Positions 27,862 to 37,094 of a stretch of DNA of 64,000 nt are shown one piece after another (positions within the stretch are counted from its first letter, which is position 1; each line of letters opens with the position of its first letter). Made by a program: the position numbers and the translations under genes. Under the pieces are notes generated by a model. That model made no database searches. It saw only the letters and a program-made list of their open reading frames with translations, and was not told the DNA's origin. The stretch is from Flavobacteriales bacterium (GTDB lineage: Bacteria; Bacteroidota; Bacteroidia; Flavobacteriales_F; PHOS-HE28), in the NCBI GenBank assembly GCA_016713875.1, contig JADJOI010000003.1:868001-932000 (forward strand). The letters run 5' to 3'.

Positions 27862-28019
27862 TTGTGCACAAGCAGCGGTGAACAAGCCGCGCGGATGGCG
27901 ACACCGCTTGACGGCCAAGCGGATAGCACGATCGGACCCGTTCCTTCAAACGAGCCCTGTTGATGAACGCCGTGGGGCTGCCCATCCGAACGGGTGGTGC
28001 CGGCCTTCACTTTGGCACC

Positions 28020-28700
28020 ATGAGCTCGGCCGTGTTCGATATCCGCTGGAACAGGATCCTCCGTGCCCGTGAACAAGGGCAGGAGGAACTGGACGATTTC
28101 CTCGGCCCCCGGGCCGATCGGGGCCCCCTGGTCCGCCTGGGGCTGATCCGCCGACGCGAGGTCAACGGCGAGTTCCAACGCTACCACGGTTACGTGCCCA
28201 CGCCCAAGGGCAGCGAGTACCTGCTCCATATTCCCGAGAAGGAGCTGATCCTGGTGCGGCAACAGCGTGGGGCGGCCCTGATGGCCGAGCTGCGGAAGGA
28301 CCCCGCCAGCGACGCGGTGTTCAAGCCCACCTATGCCGAGCCCACGCACGACCAGTTCGAGCTGGTGCGGCAGATGCGCGAGCAGGCCGGCCGCGACGTG
28401 TGGAGGGTGCAACGCGCCGATCACCTGCGCGATCGCCTGATGGAAGGCTTCATGGACTTCCGCTCCTTCACCAAACGCACCGGCATCGGCGAGGGTGCGT
28501 TGCTGCGCCACATGCTGTGCACGCCCCGCAATGAACGCGCCCATGAACGCGCGCTCCACCTGGAGCTCACCCCCTCGGGCGCCCGCTTCCTGGCCGTGGC
28601 CGACCCGTGGGAACTGTTGCTTGTGCGTCCGGGGATGGAGCTGCCGTTGTTCGAGCGGTGCGACCCCATGGCCGCGGCCTACCACTGTGCGCTTCCGTGA
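28020..28700 (+). CDS. Hypothetical protein with two related winged-helix-like halves
   Basis: A 226-residue soluble protein. I do not recognise the family, but it contains an internal duplication: YVPTPKGSEYLLHIPEKELILVR (about residues 55-78) is echoed by LELTPSGARFLAVADPWELLLVR (about 182-204). In each half the segment follows a helix-rich region ending like the wing of a winged-helix domain. It overlaps the next gene, a flavin reductase, by GTGA and is thus translationally coupled to it. The ATG at 28020 is chosen because a TCACTTTG box lies 5 nt before it; the frame is open 20 codons further up. Confidence 0.65.
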   Translation: MSSAVFDIRWNRILRAREQGQEELDDFLGPRADRGPLVRLGLIRRREVNGEFQRYHGYVPTPKGSEYLLHIPEKELILVRQQRGAALMAELRKDPASDAVFKPTYAEPTHDQFELVRQMREQAGRDVWRVQRADHLRDRLMEGFMDFRSFTKRTGIGEGALLRHMLCTPRNERAHERALHLELTPSGARFLAVADPWELLLVRPGMELPLFERCDPMAAAYHCALP

Positions 28701-29398
28701 GCGCGACCGGTGATGCGCCGGTGCTGCCAGGCGGCCTCCACCGCGTGGAGGTGTTGGGTGCGGTCTTCCTCAACGCCACCGTCAAGCGGTTCACTCTCAG
28801 CCGCCCGAAGGGGTTCCGGTTCACCCCCGGGCAAGGCTGCATGGTGTCCATCGATAGGGACGGTTGGCGCGACAAAGCGCGGCCATTCACGTTCACTGCG
28901 CTGCCCCGGGCGCGCACCCTGGAGCTCATCGTCAAGATCTACGACGCGCACGAAGGGGTCACGCGGCAGTTACGCACGGTGGGGACGGGCGAGCACCTGT
29001 TGCTGGGCGAGGCCTTCGGGACCATCAGCTACCAAGGGCCGGGCGTCTTCCTCGCGGGTGGCGCCGGCATCACCCCCTTCCTGGCCATCCTGCGCCAGCT
29101 GCATCAGGACAAGGCCCTGAGGGGACACACGCTCATCTGGTCCAACCGTCGCGCGGACGATGTGTTCCTGGATGACGAACTGGGCCGGATGCTGGGCCGG
29201 CACTACCTGAAGACCTTCACCCGCGAGAGCGTCATCGGGTTCCGCGACCGCCGGATCGATCGGGATGACCTGGTGAGCGTGGTGCACGACTTCGACCAGC
29301 GCTTCTACCTCTGTGGTCCGGAGAACTTCGTGACCGACCTGAAGGTCCAGCTACTGGACCTCGGCGCGGCGGCGGAAAGCCTGGTGTTCGAGGCCTGA
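28697..29398 (+). CDS. Ferredoxin--NADP reductase-type flavoprotein
   Basis: A 233-residue protein of the FNR superfamily. The FAD-binding barrel has RPFTFTALPRA (equivalent of RxYS/T), and the NAD(P)-binding half has VFLAGGAGITPFLAILRQL and ends with FYLCGPENFV. There is no [2Fe-2S] domain, so it should pass electrons from NAD(P)H to a separate ferredoxin or flavodoxin. The start is GTG, overlapping the previous stop. A partner for AlkB or another oxygenase is conceivable but not shown. Confidence 0.87.
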   Translation: MSATGDAPVLPGGLHRVEVLGAVFLNATVKRFTLSRPKGFRFTPGQGCMVSIDRDGWRDKARPFTFTALPRARTLELIVKIYDAHEGVTRQLRTVGTGEHLLLGEAFGTISYQGPGVFLAGGAGITPFLAILRQLHQDKALRGHTLIWSNRRADDVFLDDELGRMLGRHYLKTFTRESVIGFRDRRIDRDDLVSVVHDFDQRFYLCGPENFVTDLKVQLLDLGAAAESLVFEA

Positions 29399-29467
29399 GC
29401 CCCGGTGTACACGGTGCGTTGTTCGTCGCTTGCGATGGACGGCCCGGCAGGGCGTTGGAGGCCCGGC

Positions 29468-29475
29468 TATGTTTG
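29468..29475 (+). promoter_or_regulatory. -7 box of the TylF-like methyltransferase gene
   Basis: TATGTTTG, an exact TAnnTTTG match, 39 nt before the ATG at 29515. Confidence 0.55.
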
Positions 29476-29514
29476 GCCGCACTGACCGCGATCACGGTCG
29501 AGCGCCCACCACCC

Positions 29515-30264
29515 ATGAGCATGGACAACGCCTTCATCGCCACCACCTTCGACTGGGACCACCGCACGCCGACCGCGTGGCAGCTGTTCATGAACAAGGC
29601 CTTCCGCAAGCTTCGGCTGCCCATGCGGCTCACGCCCGCTCCGAGCGACATGGCCAACGTGGAGGCCCGCATGAACCTCTTCCACCTCCTGGAGCAGGTG
29701 ATCGCCTACAAGGTGCCCGGCGATATCGTGGATCTGGGCTGCAATGCGGGGGACAGCACGATCGTGATGCAGAAGGTGGTGAGCGCGCTCGTTCCGGAGC
29801 GGCAGGTGCATGCCTTCGACAGCTTCGAGGGCCTGCCCGAGCTCACCGGCACGGACGTGGCCGACGGGGTCTACGGCAAAGGCTACATGGCCGCGCCGTT
29901 GGACCTGTTCAAGCGGAAGTTCGATGCGCTGGGCTTGAAGCAGCCCCACATCCACAAGGGGTGGTTCCAGGACACTGTGCCGCAAGGGCTGCCCGACCGC
30001 ATCGCCTTCGCCCTCATCGACGGGGACCTGTACGAGAGCACCAAGCACGTGCTGCCGCACGTGTATGCCCGCATGGCGCCCGGAGCCATCGGCATGATCG
30101 CCGTGTACTACGATGAAAAGGTGCTGGCGCGCCGCGGGCTTTCCGGCGGATACCGCTCGCCCGGCGTGAAGCGGGCCTGCGATGAGTTCTTCGCCGACAA
30201 GCCGGAAAAGGTGCACGTGCTCTACGCGAACGAGTACTCGAACGGGTACTTCCGCAAGCGCTGA
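29515..30264 (+). CDS. TylF/MycF family O-methyltransferase
   Basis: A 249-residue SAM-dependent methyltransferase of the macrocin-O-methyltransferase family. SAM binding is at IVDLGCNAGDSTIVMQ; the metal-binding and catalytic region is HAFDSFEGLPEL ... ALIDGDLYESTKHVLPH, and the C-terminus is the conserved GGYRSPGVKRACDEFF. In Bacteroidota members of this family usually methylate sugars in surface polysaccharides. It is preceded by its own promoter box and followed by a convergent lipoprotein gene. Confidence 0.88.
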   Translation: MSMDNAFIATTFDWDHRTPTAWQLFMNKAFRKLRLPMRLTPAPSDMANVEARMNLFHLLEQVIAYKVPGDIVDLGCNAGDSTIVMQKVVSALVPERQVHAFDSFEGLPELTGTDVADGVYGKGYMAAPLDLFKRKFDALGLKQPHIHKGWFQDTVPQGLPDRIAFALIDGDLYESTKHVLPHVYARMAPGAIGMIAVYYDEKVLARRGLSGGYRSPGVKRACDEFFADKPEKVHVLYANEYSNGYFRKR

Positions 30265-30268
30265 GCGC

Positions 30269-30598
30269 TCACCGCACCGCGATGCTGTCGAGCACCGCTG
30301 GCGTCCCCTTGTCGCATCCGCCCGAGTGGATGCGCGAGAGGGTGTAGGTGAAGCTCAGCTTCAGCCCCTCCTTCCGGAAGCGCTCGTCCAACCCGACGGG
30401 CATCAGGTGGCCGATCTCCCCGGGCGGCTCCAGCGCGATCAGCACCGCACAGCCCTCCGCGGCGTGCGCGAGGGTCACCGTGCCGAGCGTGTGCCCCTGC
30501 GGAGGTCCGCCTGTGCCGCCGGACGGGGTGCTTTTCCCGCCCGCGCAGCCGACCAGCACCGCGATCGCGGCCAGCAGCCCGTTCACACGCCGCCTCAT
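30269..30598 (-). CDS. Hypothetical lipoprotein
   Basis: A 109-residue protein with a lipoprotein signal (LLAAIAVLVGCAGG). The mature part contains one further cysteine pair and a CDKGTPAVLDSIAV end; no family recognised. Its ATG overlaps the stop of the upstream T9SS protein gene by ATGA, so the two are coupled. Confidence 0.65.
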   Translation of the reverse strand: MRRRVNGLLAAIAVLVGCAGGKSTPSGGTGGPPQGHTLGTVTLAHAAEGCAVLIALEPPGEIGHLMPVGLDERFRKEGLKLSFTYTLSRIHSGGCDKGTPAVLDSIAVR

Positions 30599-32439
30599 GG
30601 CAGCACGATGCGTTGGACCTTCTGACCCGCAGTGTGGCCCACCCGCACGAAGTACACGCCGCCGGCGAGGCCCTCGGTGCTGAAGCGGCCCTGCCAACTG
30701 CCGGCCGGGGCGCTCACTTGCTGGGTGCGGACGATCCGTCCGTCCATGCCCATCAGATCGGCCACCAGGTCGTCGCCCGGAGCACCGACATACAGCACGC
30801 GGAGGTCCGTGCCGTCGAGCCAGGCGTTCAGCGTGCCCTGTGGGATCACCGCGTCCCCATCCAGGCCCACGGTGGCCACCAGGTCGAAGGAGGCGATGCG
30901 CGTGCGGGGCTGCCCGCTGGCGCTCAGGTACTCACCGGTGAACCAGAAGGTGGTGCCGTTGGGGTCCAGCGCGGTATGCGAGTAGTCGCCGTAGCGGTTG
31001 AAGCCCGTTTGCGATCCACCGCCGTCGATGATGGTCTGTTCCGGCACGGTCATCACGCCGGCGGGATCGTTGGCGTAGCGGCCCGTGTAGCGCAGCCCTG
31101 GGAACACGGACGTGCTGGCGTTGGTGTGGCAGTAGCCCATGCCGATGTTGCCTTGGTTGTCCATGGCGATGCTGGCCATCCAGCGGTTGCCGTTGTCGGG
31201 GGCCCAGGTGCCCTGCTGGTGGATGCTGAAGTTGCCGTCGTTGGCGTCGCGCAGCTCATACCAGCGGATGCCCGCGCGGTTGCCCCCGTTCACGTCCACC
31301 ACATGGCAGAGCATCACGCTGCTGTGGCCCACGAAGCGCACGTGCTGGGCGCGGAAGTAGAGGATCTGCGCCACGGCGTCGAGCTTGTCCGAGGTGCCGG
31401 GCTGGCTGATGTTGCTGAAGCCGAAGCCGAAATTGGTGTCGAAGGGTTGGGTGTTCAGCGTCTGGCTCTGCACCACCTGGGTGTTCCCCGGAGTGGCCCA
31501 GTCGGTGGTCATCTCGTAGACCTTGATCCGATCGTCCGGCACGCCGCCCCAGGCGTCATCCTCCAGGTTGAAGAAGTAGCAGGGCGTGCCGTTGGGCGGC
31601 AGGTCGCCGTCGGCATCGGCGGGCAGCACCGACCGGAACCCGGCGTTGGAGGCGCTGGGGGCCGATAGCTGGATGCGCTGCGCCGGAAGGCCCTGCAGCA
31701 TCTTCTCGCGCTCGAACACCACGGCTGTGTGGGTGCTGTTCGAGGTCATGTAATAGCCATCCCACCAGATGGAGAACTTGGGGTAGTCGGGGAATTGCGA
31801 GAACGACCACGAATAGGTGTAGTAGTCGCCTGTGGGGTCGTTGGTCTCGCTGACGGCGATGAGGATCTCGTTACCGCTCACCTGGAACTGGCTGACGAAC
31901 CAGCGGTCGGCATGGCGGTCGTAGAGCACGATGGGGTCACCGTCGTTGGAGCTGCCGGGCCACAGGCTGGCCAGGCTGAAGGAGCCGCCGGCGCTGCCGC
32001 CGGTCTTGGTGAACGGGCGGCACGAGGTGTTCACGCACTGTAGATAGTGGTTGGGGCCGGCCGAACCGGTGGGGTCCGGCGGGATGCCCGAACCGTTCTG
32101 CCCGGCGAAGCTCACCAGGGGCTGGCGGGAGAGCCGCGAGGCCGCGCTCTTCTGCAGGGCCGGGTCCTCGCCCTTCGGCAGCGCCTCGGGGTTCACGGAC
32201 TCGCGCTGCACCTGGATGTTGCGCGTGAGCTTGCGCTCGGCCGCGCTCAGCTCTTGCTCGGAGAGGGTGGGAAGGTCGCGGAGCGGACCCACCTTCCGGG
32301 CGGGCACCGGCGCGCTGATGGCGATGTGCTGCCCGAGGGCGTTCACCCAGATGCGATCACCGGGCAGCGCGTTCGGGACCTGGGCGAGGAGGGGAAAGGC
32401 GGACAGTACAAGGCCGCCAAGGGTGAGGATGCGAAGCAT
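30595..32439 (-). CDS. Secreted protein with T9SS type A tail
   Basis: A 614-residue protein with a signal peptide (MLRILTLGGLVLSAFPLLAQ). The long central region contains GQNGSGIPPDPTGSAGPNHYLQ and WFVSQFQVSGN, a pattern I have seen in Bacteroidota surface proteins annotated only as T9SS-sorted hypothetical, possibly a beta-propeller. The C-terminus is a type A sorting domain (STEGLAGGVYFVRV ... QKVQRIVLP). It is exported and surface-attached or released; enzymatic activity is not evident. Confidence 0.82.
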   Translation of the reverse strand: MLRILTLGGLVLSAFPLLAQVPNALPGDRIWVNALGQHIAISAPVPARKVGPLRDLPTLSEQELSAAERKLTRNIQVQRESVNPEALPKGEDPALQKSAASRLSRQPLVSFAGQNGSGIPPDPTGSAGPNHYLQCVNTSCRPFTKTGGSAGGSFSLASLWPGSSNDGDPIVLYDRHADRWFVSQFQVSGNEILIAVSETNDPTGDYYTYSWSFSQFPDYPKFSIWWDGYYMTSNSTHTAVVFEREKMLQGLPAQRIQLSAPSASNAGFRSVLPADADGDLPPNGTPCYFFNLEDDAWGGVPDDRIKVYEMTTDWATPGNTQVVQSQTLNTQPFDTNFGFGFSNISQPGTSDKLDAVAQILYFRAQHVRFVGHSSVMLCHVVDVNGGNRAGIRWYELRDANDGNFSIHQQGTWAPDNGNRWMASIAMDNQGNIGMGYCHTNASTSVFPGLRYTGRYANDPAGVMTVPEQTIIDGGGSQTGFNRYGDYSHTALDPNGTTFWFTGEYLSASGQPRTRIASFDLVATVGLDGDAVIPQGTLNAWLDGTDLRVLYVGAPGDDLVADLMGMDGRIVRTQQVSAPAGSWQGRFSTEGLAGGVYFVRVGHTAGQKVQRIVLP

Positions 32440-32534
32440 GGGTGGTCAACAAGGGTGCCCAAGGTAAGCCGGGCAACCGTCCGTCACCTCCGCACCGGAC
32501 CGACCCTTCGCCCGGCCCGACGGAGCAGGCCCGT

Positions 32535-33062
32535 TCACCGACGAGGTGGGCGATCGCCGGGGCCCTTGCCCACCTGGAAGTCGCCGGCCTCGAAGCGGCG
32601 GAGCAGCTCGGCCACCCGCTTGGCCTGCGTAGCCTCGGTCTTGGCGCTGCCCACCCAATAGCACATGCTGCGCCGCATGCCGGGCGTCAACGCGTCCCAC
32701 GCGGCCTTCATCTCGGGGAGGAAGTCGAGCGTCTCGGCCAAGGCTTCAGGCAGCTCCAGCTCATCCGGGTCCGGGTGCTTCCAGAACTCCACCTGGACGA
32801 TGTCGCCCACACGCTTCAGCTTGGCCGCCCTCCGGATCTCACCGCCCAAGATGATGATGTGCACGCCGCTCTTCTGGGGCATCAGGGCGCGGTCCACCGC
32901 CACGCCGTTCACCGTGCCTTGCACACGTACGCGGCTGCGGGTCCCGAACTCCTTCTCCACGTCGATGGGCACCTCCACGTACATGAAGGCCATCTGTGCG
33001 TTCATCTTCTCCAGCGGAGCGGTGAAGCGGTAGGTCCTGAGGGCGGGTTTCCGGGCGGCCAC
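32535..33062 (-). CDS. DUF1905 and YdeI-type protein
   Basis: A protein of about 175 residues. The N-terminal half is a DUF1905 barrel (FMYVEVPIDVEKEFG ... VQGTVNG). The C-terminal half carries the YdeI/OmpD-associated pattern (LPEALAETLDFLPEMKAAWDALTPGMRRSM). The family is linked to protection against cationic peptides in some bacteria; the role here is unknown. The GTG at 33062 is chosen because CACCTTCG lies exactly 4 nt before it, the geometry found at many other starts in this window, and because the residues before it belong to the spacer. It begins 15 nt after the end of the upstream gene. Confidence 0.78.
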   Translation of the reverse strand: MAARKPALRTYRFTAPLEKMNAQMAFMYVEVPIDVEKEFGTRSRVRVQGTVNGVAVDRALMPQKSGVHIIILGGEIRRAAKLKRVGDIVQVEFWKHPDPDELELPEALAETLDFLPEMKAAWDALTPGMRRSMCYWVGSAKTEATQAKRVAELLRRFEAGDFQVGKGPGDRPPRR

Positions 33063-33066
33063 GGGG

Positions 33067-33074
33067 CGAAGGTG
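33067..33074 (-). promoter_or_regulatory. -7 box, 4 nt before the DUF1905/YdeI gene
   Basis: CACCTTCG, then CCCC, then GTG (minus strand). Confidence 0.4.
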
Positions 33075-33076
33075 GT

Positions 33077-34554
33077 TCACCGCCTCGTGATCCGCTGCAG
33101 CACCCCATCCTCCGCGCGGATCTCCCCCCCGCTGAATACGCCCAGGACCTCCACGCGAAGGCCCCGGGCAGCGCAGGCGGCCGGATCGATCGGTGCATGG
33201 CTGAGGACGTGCACACCGGGACGGGCGGAGCGTTCCGCCAGGTCGATGAGTTGCTCGGGCGAGGCTTCCGGCGTGGCCGGATACCACCGGGCGAAGCTGT
33301 GGAGCTGACCATCGGTGGCGAAGAGCACGCGGCGGCCCAAGGTGGCGCTGATCGCGGGTGCCAGCGACGGGCGGTCCACCGCGAAGGGCAGCTCGGCCAG
33401 GCCGTCCTTGCGCACCGGGTCCACCGCGGCGGCGGCCAGGGAAAAGGGCCGTTGTGCGAAGTGCCAGGAGGCCAGGACGCCGCCGGCCACCTGGAGGAGG
33501 AGCAGCGCTGCGACCAGGGCCCGCTTGACCGTGCGCCACAGGGGAGCCGGACCGGTGGCCGTGCCGTGCCTCCAGGCCACCGCGAGCGCCACGAACACCA
33601 ACGGGCCGGCGTAGCGCATCGCGTGGAAGGGTGCGACCAGGGGAGTACGATTACGGCGAAGGCGCAGGCCGCGAAGCGCCACCGACCGGGGCCATGGACG
33701 GGCAGCAGGGCGATGGTCGTCAGCAGAGCGGCCAGACCGAACGACTCTGCGATCCACACCGGCGCGCGCCACATCCACGAGCTCCCCCACAGATGGGCTG
33801 CGGCCGGGTCGGGCCATGGGAACGCCACGGCCGTCAGCAGCCGCAGCAGCCGCGAGCGATGATCCGGGTCCAGCAGCCGGGCCGGGTCGGGTCCATAAGG
33901 CAGGGGGTCGGTGGGCAGGGCGCAGGCCAGGGCGAGCCCGCACGAGGCCAGCACGGGCAGCGCGTGCCGCACGATCCAGGAGGGGGAGCGCTGCTCCCAC
34001 AGGTCCGCCGCGATCCAGGTGGCGGCCACCAAGGTGCCCCACAGATGGGTCTGGGCCAGTAGGACGAGCGCCGCAGTGCGCCACGGCGAACGCCGCTCCA
34101 TGCCTGCGGCCACCAGGAGCAACAGCCCGCCCAGCGCGTAGTTGCGCGAGAGCGCGGCGAACTCGAACACGAAGAAATGGCCGAACACCACGGCGACCCG
34201 GACGAGCAGGGGGAAGGGAGCCCGGAAGAGCACGACGGCGACCGTGGTGCTGGCGATCACGCCGTGCAGCACCTGCATGCTCCAGGCGGGAAGGCCGCCC
34301 TTGGCCAGCGGGACCAGCAGGGCATACCAGAGCCAGGGATGGCCTTCGTTGCGCATGTTCCATCGCCATTCGGCCCAGGATGCACTGTCCCGCACCAGGC
34401 ACCAGGCCTGCGCTTCATCCAGCCAGACGGCATGGTGCGCCAAGTTGAAGGCGATGAGCACCGTGGTGGCCGTCCAGATCGATGCTTCGAACCATGGCGA
34501 ACGGGTGCTGGGGCGTCCACGAGCGGTCGACATCAGAATGGAAAGGTCGGACAT
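33077..34554 (-). pseudogene. GT-C-type membrane glycosyltransferase-like gene with a frameshift
   Basis: One protein of about 492 residues is split between two frames. The N-terminal frame has an early AVWLDEAQAWCLVRDS loop (D-E motif, as in GT-C glycosyltransferases) and many hydrophobic helices up to AVIVLPWSHP. The second frame continues with APFHAMRYAGPLVFVALAVAW and a soluble C-terminal tail. The join is at a run of four G (33640-33643, plus strand); one more G restores L-P-L-V-A-P-F-H. The gene may be inactive, or phase-variable, or the base may be missing from the assembly. Glycosyl transfer from a polyprenyl-linked donor is the family expectation. Confidence 0.72.
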
Positions 34555-34596
34555 CCAGGGCCGTGCCGGGCAGCCAACTAGGCTCCCGCCTGTTCC

Positions 34597-34604
34597 TATT
34601 TTCG
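34597..34604 (+). promoter_or_regulatory. -7 box of the secreted protein gene at 34625
   Basis: TATTTTCG, 20 nt before the ATG. Confidence 0.45.
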
Positions 34605-34624
34605 CGCCGCAGAACTTGCATCAG

Positions 34625-36238
34625 ATGATCCGTTCCCTCATCCACAGGACCGTTCTCACCCTTGCGATCTGCGCCGGGCCAGTGGCCGTCGCGCAGGAGG
34701 TGGCCCTCAGCAGCGCATACCTGGTCGAGCCGGGCAGTCCGTATCCCGTATTCGACGGAGAGAAGCGGTACTTCGCCTTCGGCGATGCGCTCATCGCCGT
34801 GAAGAACCGCGGTGCGTTATGGTACCTGCAGCGGTTCGATGTGAACGGGCTCCAGGAGACCGCCTCGCGTGAATACGATGATATGCCCAAGGACATGACG
34901 TTCGAGGGCGTGCGCCGGATGGGCGACCACCTGTTCCTGTTCTACTCCACCTGGGTCAAGGACAGGGAATTGGAGCAGTTGCACGTTCGCGAGATCGATG
35001 TGGCCACGGCCACGTTCGTGGATCGCGGTAGAATGGTGGTGGAGGTGAAGGGGAAGCTCAGCGGGGATCTGGTGCAGAAGGCGGGCATCTATCGGTACGC
35101 CGTCCAGAACAAGTACGCCTTCACCCCCAGCCTCGACCGGAAGTATCTCGGGATCAGTTGGTCCATGAAGCTGGACAAGAAGGAGGCGGAGCCGGCGAAG
35201 ACCGCACTCCAGTCGTGGCCCATGGTGGTGTTCGACCAGACGATGACCGAGGTCTGGAAAGGCGAAGTGACCATGCCCTGGCCGGACGAGAACGTTTCGG
35301 TCATCGATGACATGGTGGACGCCCAGGGACGCCTGCATGTGCTCGCTTCGGTCTTCAACACCGAGAACGGTCGGCAGATCGCGGATACAGGCCGCTTCCT
35401 GTTCACCTATGATCATCTTACGAATGACTGGTCCCGGGTGCCCGCACCTTACGACGTGCGGTCCCAGGGGACCAACTTGATCGAAGGCGGTGATGGCTTG
35501 TTCCGTGTTGTCGGCTACTACGGGACCGAGGGAGACCCAAGCGTGAAGGGCATCTTCGTCGGGATCATCCGTCCGGGTGAGGGGCTCGTGGATCTCAAGG
35601 AGCATGCGATCCCCGATGAGATCCTCAGCATGTACTCCACACCCAAGGAACTGCGCAAACAGACCAGGAAGGAGGAGAATGGGGAGGAGGTCGGATTGAA
35701 CGATGTGGAACTGGTCGGGAGCTACCATGACGATGATGGCAGCATGCTGCTGATCGGCGAGGAGCGCTACACCACCACACAATGCTTCACGGATTCCAAG
35801 GGCCGCACCCGATGCACCGACCGCTACCATGCCGACGATCTGGTCCTCAGCCGGTTGGACCCCAACGGGGAGCTGCGCTGGACCCGCCGGCTCGCAAAGC
35901 GCGAGATCAGCGGTGCCCCCATCGGGGGCGCGTACGAGGTCCTGGTCACGGACGGCTCCATCCATGTCCTGCACTATGGCTTCGGGGACAACTTGGACAT
36001 CCGGCCGGAAGAGCCACCGACCATGAAGGGAGGAAGGTTCCTTGTGGTGGACCGGATCGACAATGCGAGCGGGGAGGTGGTCCGGGAAGCGGTCCTGAAC
36101 CCGGCGAACGTCTCCGGGATGAAACTGGGCCAGTTCCATATGGACAGGGTGGTGCGGACGAAACGGGACCAAGCCGTGTTCGAGGCCTACATCGGGGGCA
36201 AGAAGGACGTGCTCTTCCGTATCGCCCCGACGCAGTGA
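34625..36238 (+). CDS. Large secreted hypothetical protein
   Basis: A 537-residue protein with a clear signal peptide (LTLAICAGPVAVAQ). The mature region is rich in beta-strands with recurring V-F-D, R-L-D-P-N-G-E-L-R-W and L-V-V-D-R-I-D patterns, reminiscent of beta-propeller proteins, but no family is certain and there is no T9SS tail. It is likely periplasmic. Homologous proteins of about 500 residues appear in other Flavobacteriales as hypothetical proteins (from memory). It is monocistronic: its own promoter box lies upstream and a convergent region with hairpin repeats follows. Confidence 0.75.
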   Translation: MIRSLIHRTVLTLAICAGPVAVAQEVALSSAYLVEPGSPYPVFDGEKRYFAFGDALIAVKNRGALWYLQRFDVNGLQETASREYDDMPKDMTFEGVRRMGDHLFLFYSTWVKDRELEQLHVREIDVATATFVDRGRMVVEVKGKLSGDLVQKAGIYRYAVQNKYAFTPSLDRKYLGISWSMKLDKKEAEPAKTALQSWPMVVFDQTMTEVWKGEVTMPWPDENVSVIDDMVDAQGRLHVLASVFNTENGRQIADTGRFLFTYDHLTNDWSRVPAPYDVRSQGTNLIEGGDGLFRVVGYYGTEGDPSVKGIFVGIIRPGEGLVDLKEHAIPDEILSMYSTPKELRKQTRKEENGEEVGLNDVELVGSYHDDDGSMLLIGEERYTTTQCFTDSKGRTRCTDRYHADDLVLSRLDPNGELRWTRRLAKREISGAPIGGAYEVLVTDGSIHVLHYGFGDNLDIRPEEPPTMKGGRFLVVDRIDNASGEVVREAVLNPANVSGMKLGQFHMDRVVRTKRDQAVFEAYIGGKKDVLFRIAPTQ

Positions 36239-36524
36239 GCGACCTCCGCCGCCGCGTTCGCACCATCCATGGTCCGATGGATCCGCGAGGGGGCCCCATC
36301 GGCGCTTGTTGATCGGAACCTGCCGTCACCGCAGTCCCGACCGGCACTGAGTGCCCAGGCCTCCAGCTCCTCCGGCGGCCCGCAGGCCTGCTGAAGGTGA
36401 TCCACGATCGGTCCGTGAACCGGGGTCCAGGTCGGCAACGCACCGTTCAGCCGCTCGGAGGGCCAAGGAGGAGGGTGGCTGCATCGCGCGGCAAGAAGGA
36501 GCGGACGGCTGGACCCATGTGCGC

Positions 36525-36608
36525 GACTTGTCCCGCCCAGCGGGATGTTCACGACCTGTCCCGCCTCGCGGGATGGTCACGACTTGTCCCGCCCAGCGGG
36601 ATGAGCAC
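36525..36608. repeat. Three tandem 28-bp hairpin units
   Basis: Units at 36525, 36553 and 36581 share GAC(T/C)TGTCCCGCC..GCGGGATG..CAC. Each contains the palindrome TCCCGC/GCGGGA. The rest of the 411-nt gap between 36238 and 36650 contains nothing I can identify. The array lies between two convergent genes and could serve as terminator. Confidence 0.85.
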
Positions 36609-36649
36609 ATGGAGCGGCAGGTAGCGGATGGATCGCATGGTCACCTGAC

Positions 36650-36985
36650 CTACCCCCCCGCCTTCTTGGCCTTGTACCCCTTCTCCGTCAGGTAGGCCAG
36701 CACCTTGTCGCGGTGGTCGCCTTGCAGCAGGATCACGCCGTCCTTGGTGTTGCCGCCCACGCCGCATTTGCTCTTGAGCGTGCGGCCGAGGTCATCGAGG
36801 TCGCCGGGCTTGCCCACGAAGCCCACGATCCGCGTCACCACCTTGTTGCCCCCCAGGCGGTCCAGGTGGATGCGGAGGTCCTGCTGCTGCGGTGGCAGGG
36901 TGGCAGGCTCGCGTTCGGTGCTGAGGCCCTTGTTGGTGCTGTACACCAGGCCACCGAGGTCGGAGAGGGTGTGGCGTTTCTTCAT
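36650..36985 (-). CDS. Translation initiation factor SUI1/eIF1-like (YciH type)
   Basis: A 111-residue protein of the eIF1/SUI1 fold. The conserved basic core is HLDRLGGNKVVTRIVGFVG followed by LKSKCGVGGNTKDGVILLQGDHRDKV. In bacteria the YciH group influences fidelity of start-site selection and translation under stress. The ATG at 36985 gives the usual M-K-K start; a GATCTTTG box lies 6 nt upstream. Confidence 0.9.
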   Translation of the reverse strand: MKKRHTLSDLGGLVYSTNKGLSTEREPATLPPQQQDLRIHLDRLGGNKVVTRIVGFVGKPGDLDDLGRTLKSKCGVGGNTKDGVILLQGDHRDKVLAYLTEKGYKAKKAGG

Positions 36986-37000
36986 ACCGTGCAAAGATCC

Positions 37001-37087
37001 ACCACAGAGGCACAGAGCGCACAGAGGGTGTGTTGAAGAACGTCGACCTCAATTGTGTTTTCTCTGTGTCCTCTGTGACTCTGTGGT
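37001..37087. repeat. Interspersed ACCACAGAG-type inverted repeat
   Basis: ACCACAGAGGCACAGAGCG on the left and, inverted, CTCTGTGTCCTCTGTGACTCTGTGGT on the right (given in part) enclose about 30 nt. Repeats of this sort are scattered through many Bacteroidota genomes. It fills the spacer between the mannosidase stop and the SUI1 promoter. Confidence 0.75.
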
Positions 37088-37094
37088 GAAGCAC

